A stretch of DNA of 64,000 nucleotides, from contig VWPU01003192.1 of assembly GCA_013398955.1 (NCBI GenBank), positions 775,631 through 839,630 on the forward strand, given 5' to 3'. This document shows, in pieces, positions 61,604-64,000 of the stretch. Below the pieces are notes generated by a model. It did no database searches, was not told the DNA's origin, and saw nothing but the letters and a program-made list of their open reading frames with translations. Made by a program: the position numbers and the translations under genes. Source of the DNA: Callaeas wilsoni. Taxonomy: Eukaryota > Chordata > Aves > Passeriformes > Callaeidae. Position 1 is the first letter of the stretch. Every line of letters starts with the position of its first letter.

Positions 61604-62811
61604 CTCAGTAGTTGACTGCGCATGTCAGTGTAGAAAAGCTGAAAACAGATGCTGAAGGAAAGGTCTGGATGCCAGGAAGTTTCTAACATGAAAAATCCAT
61701 GCATGCTTACTGAGACCCCACCAAATAGCCAAAGAGATAAAAAGGAAGAGTGCCAATGGCTGGCAACAGACTGGAGGCACAAAGGAATTCCCTTCATGTT
61801 TGCAGGTTCTCCACAGCTGTGGACTAATCAGGAAAAAGCTCTTCTGCTGAACAAATGATACAAACCACTCAAGGCTATGCAATTGAAGCTTGGTATTCAC
61901 AGTTCAGTTAATTTAATGAAGGAGTGAAAATACTGATGTTGCTGAATACCTGTGTGCAGGTACTGCAACAGAGTGGTCAGCATAGATTTGCTTGAATTAC
62001 CTTGTTTGAAAGTGAGTTGATAGAACACAGAATAACATGTGGAACTGAGGGTACTCTAGTGACCAATAATGAGTGTGTAGGAACAGTCTACAACATACCT
62101 AGCGGCCTGCAGCCTTTAGGAAGAGCAGAGCAGTCTTGAGGATCTATCAGAGTTAGAGATTTGGGAGAGGATTGACCTAACCGATAAAAAAACCCAACTC
62201 AAACCAAAAAGGTTATCTTGTTATGGTGCTGTACTTGCTAGATTATTTCACTCTCAGTGATGAACTGCCCCTTCAAATACCTAATTATAGCTCTACATAT
62301 AATCAATAAGGAGAGGATGGGGTCAGTGTAATGCTCAAGAAGTGTTGGGATTGATATGGTTTTTGTTTCTTTATTTCAAGGTTTACACCATTCTACTTGT
62401 TTGAAGAACTGCCAGTTTTTCTTGTAATAAAATTAGTGTCAATTAAGAAAAATGTTAAATTGGTTCTAGTTCCCATTTTATTTGTGGGGTGTTTTTTATT
62501 TGCTTGTTTGGGGTTGTTTTGGGGTTTTTTTCTATTTTTGTTTGGTTTTTTGTTGTTCGTGGGAACTCAGCCTGTCAAATAGCCTCACTTGCTCAAGAAA
62601 ATTAGCTGTCGAGAAAATCATTCCTGTATGGCAATGGTTTCCTAAATGTAACCCTCAATTTCACATTCCCTTGACAAATTTCATTAGGTTACAAATGGTA
62701 GTGAGAATCTAGAAAACGTGACCAAGTGTTCTTACATCTCCACAAGCTTTGGCTGTCCATGCCTCTCATGTTCATAACACTTTATCCTACAGGTAGATTT
62801 CAGATTCTCTT
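61604..62811. other. Non-coding stretch
   Basis: Contains a T/G-rich low-complexity tract at about 62486-62566. A minus segment 61711-61843 has a good acceptor and a GTAAGC donor and is open for 44 codons, but it is hydrophobic and not linked to other exons. Confidence 0.4.
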
Positions 62812-62985
62812 AACCTGTGTCTGGAAGAGAAGCTGTGGATGCCTCATCCCTGCAAGTGCTCAAGACCAAGTTAGATGGAGCTCTGAGCAACCTGGTCTAG
62901 TGAAAGGTGTCCCTGCCCATAGCAGGGTAGTTAGAATTCGGTGATCTTGAGGGTCCTTCCAAACCGGGCCATCCTATGATTATGT
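62812..62985 (+). repeat. CR1 LINE 3' end fragment, sense
   Basis: 'agctgtggatgcctcatccc', 'gagctctgagcaacctggtc', 'gaaaggtgtccctgcccata' and 'gggccatcctatgattatgt' are the CR1 3' UTR in order, 5'-truncated. Confidence 0.92.
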
Positions 62986-63365
62986 GCCCATTGCTGCCAA
63001 CTGTGTCTGAAAACTCTGTATTCTCTGAACTCTAGGACCTCAGAGCTTGGAGAGATAGAAATTTCCTCAAAAACTACGATGAGCAACACTCATCCCAATC
63101 ATTTTCCCCTCATATGATTTATTACACTGCTTCCTCTACAGCCATATTTTCCTTTGCCTGGAATTTGAACAACTGAGCTGGCACAGGTGGTTGTTATGAA
63201 AAGGTCGGTGCCCAGGAGCAAGCAGGTACCAGGTTCAGAAACCTGACTGTGAAATCCATTCCTGGATGACTCCAGACCCGTGTGCTACCACATACCAGGG
63301 AGTCCACCCAGGGCTGGGGTCTGCTTGACTACCTGAAGGTAAATTTAGGAGAGACAAAATTAGAC

Positions 63366-63790
63366 AATCACAAAATCAAGAATTACAGAACAGGTCATGT
63401 AGGGAAGGTCCACAGTGGGTCATCTAGTCCCACCTCCCTGCTCAAGCAGGGTCATCCTAGAGCACACTGCACAGGGTTGTGTCCAGAGGGCTCGTGAATA
63501 ACTCCAGTGAGGGAGACTCCACATCTCTCTGGGCAACCTGCTGGTCACTGCACAGTGAAAAAGTTCTTCCTCATGTTCAGGTGGAGTTTTCTGTGCATCC
63601 GCTTCCCCCGTTGCCTCTTGTCCTATTTCTCAGCACTACGGAGAAGAGCCTGATCTTCTTGGGACCCCTCCCTAAATATTTATGTACACCCTCTCGGTTG
63701 TCCCTTCTTGAGGCTAAACAAGCCCAGCTCCCTCAGCCTTTCCTCGTAAGAGCAATGCTCCAATCCCCCAACTATCCTCGCTGCCTCTCC
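63366..63790 (-). repeat. CR1 LINE 3' portion, antisense, against the CpG island
   Basis: 'atcacaaaatcaagaattac', 'gtcatctagtcccacctccc', 'aaagttcttcctcatgttca' and 'gcccagctccctcagccttt' give the reverse complement of a CR1 3' end. It stops within a few bases of the GC-rich sequence that begins near 63790. Confidence 0.9.
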
Positions 63791-64000
63791 GCTGAAGACC
63801 CCGCCGATCTGGCAGAGGCAGCTCCCACCGGGAGCTGGGAGCAAGGCCTGGCTGCGCAGCGCCGCAGCGCACCGCGGCTCACCCCAGGAAGGGGCCGGGG
63901 CAAGGCTCAGCCCCCCGAGCCACACTCCCCCGCCGCTCTCGGGGCGCTCAGCGGCGCGGCCCGGGCCGGGGCGGGCGGGGCAGGACGGGCGGGCGCTTCC
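63790..64000 (+). promoter_or_regulatory. Edge of a CpG island, probable promoter of the next gene (RAB12 expected by synteny)
   Basis: The base composition changes sharply to GC- and CpG-rich, with 'gcgcagcgccgcagcgcacc' and GC-box-like 'gggccggggcgggcggggc' (about 63964-63982). This is how bird and mammal CpG-island promoters look. No ATG-initiated coding start of a known gene is visible before the window ends. In human chromosome 18p the gene after PTPRM in the same orientation is RAB12, so its promoter is the leading guess; strand is inferred from that. Confidence 0.5.

Noticed and set aside
62486..62566. T/G-rich tract as a G-quadruplex or functional element
   Set aside because: G-runs are short and irregular; simple low-complexity sequence explains it.
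1..64000. tRNA, rRNA, microRNA, CRISPR, or prokaryotic features
   Set aside because: I looked for cloverleaf-like and repeat-spacer patterns while reading and saw none; a covariance search (tRNAscan, Infernal) was not possible here.

Overview
The window is nuclear DNA from a bird. The evidence is many CR1 (chicken repeat 1) LINE copies in both orientations, two solo-LTR-like sequences of avian endogenous-retrovirus type, and a gene whose translated exons are almost residue-for-residue the C-terminus of vertebrate PTPRM (receptor-type tyrosine phosphatase mu). There is no operon-like or bacterial organisation.

Region 1 (1-25.6 kb): the last ten coding exons of PTPRM on the + strand, with canonical AG/GT borders and matching phases throughout. 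They encode 447 residues, which is 1006-1452 if the protein has the human length. This covers most of catalytic domain D1 (WPD loop, [11 protein letters not shown]-loop), all of the pseudo-phosphatase domain D2, the stop codon, and a 3' UTR of about 0.85 kb with AATAAA signals. Upstream PTPRM exons lie to the left of the window. Introns hold CR1 copies (one nested in another), old MIR-like SINEs and an AT microsatellite.

Region 2 (26.9-55 kb, - strand): reading the minus strand gave a chain of exon-like segments that most ORF finders would miss, because most are short and lack an ATG. Each has plausible AG and GT borders. Codons split across junctions are completed in frame through five consecutive exons at the 3' end (32.8 to 26.9 kb) ending in a stop, and in further blocks at 35.6, 40.7-45.2 and 53.8-55 kb. 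The recognised repeats lie outside these segments. The peptides look like repeated beta-sandwich (ASH/Hydin-like) modules followed by an acidic linker and a coiled-coil-like tail. I do not recognise the gene. It would be tail-to-tail with PTPRM, about 1.3 kb apart. This is the most interesting content of the window. It is inferred from splice and phase logic only.

Region 3 (55-63.8 kb): mostly repeats (CR1 at 55.1-56.0, 60.9-61.6, 62.8-63.0 and 63.4-63.8) and sequence where I see nothing firm, plus one exon-like segment near 57.8 kb of uncertain strand.

Region 4 (63.8-64 kb): an abrupt GC/CpG-rich edge with GC-box-like sequence, probably the start of the next gene's CpG-island promoter. By vertebrate synteny RAB12 would be expected there; no coding sequence is visible.
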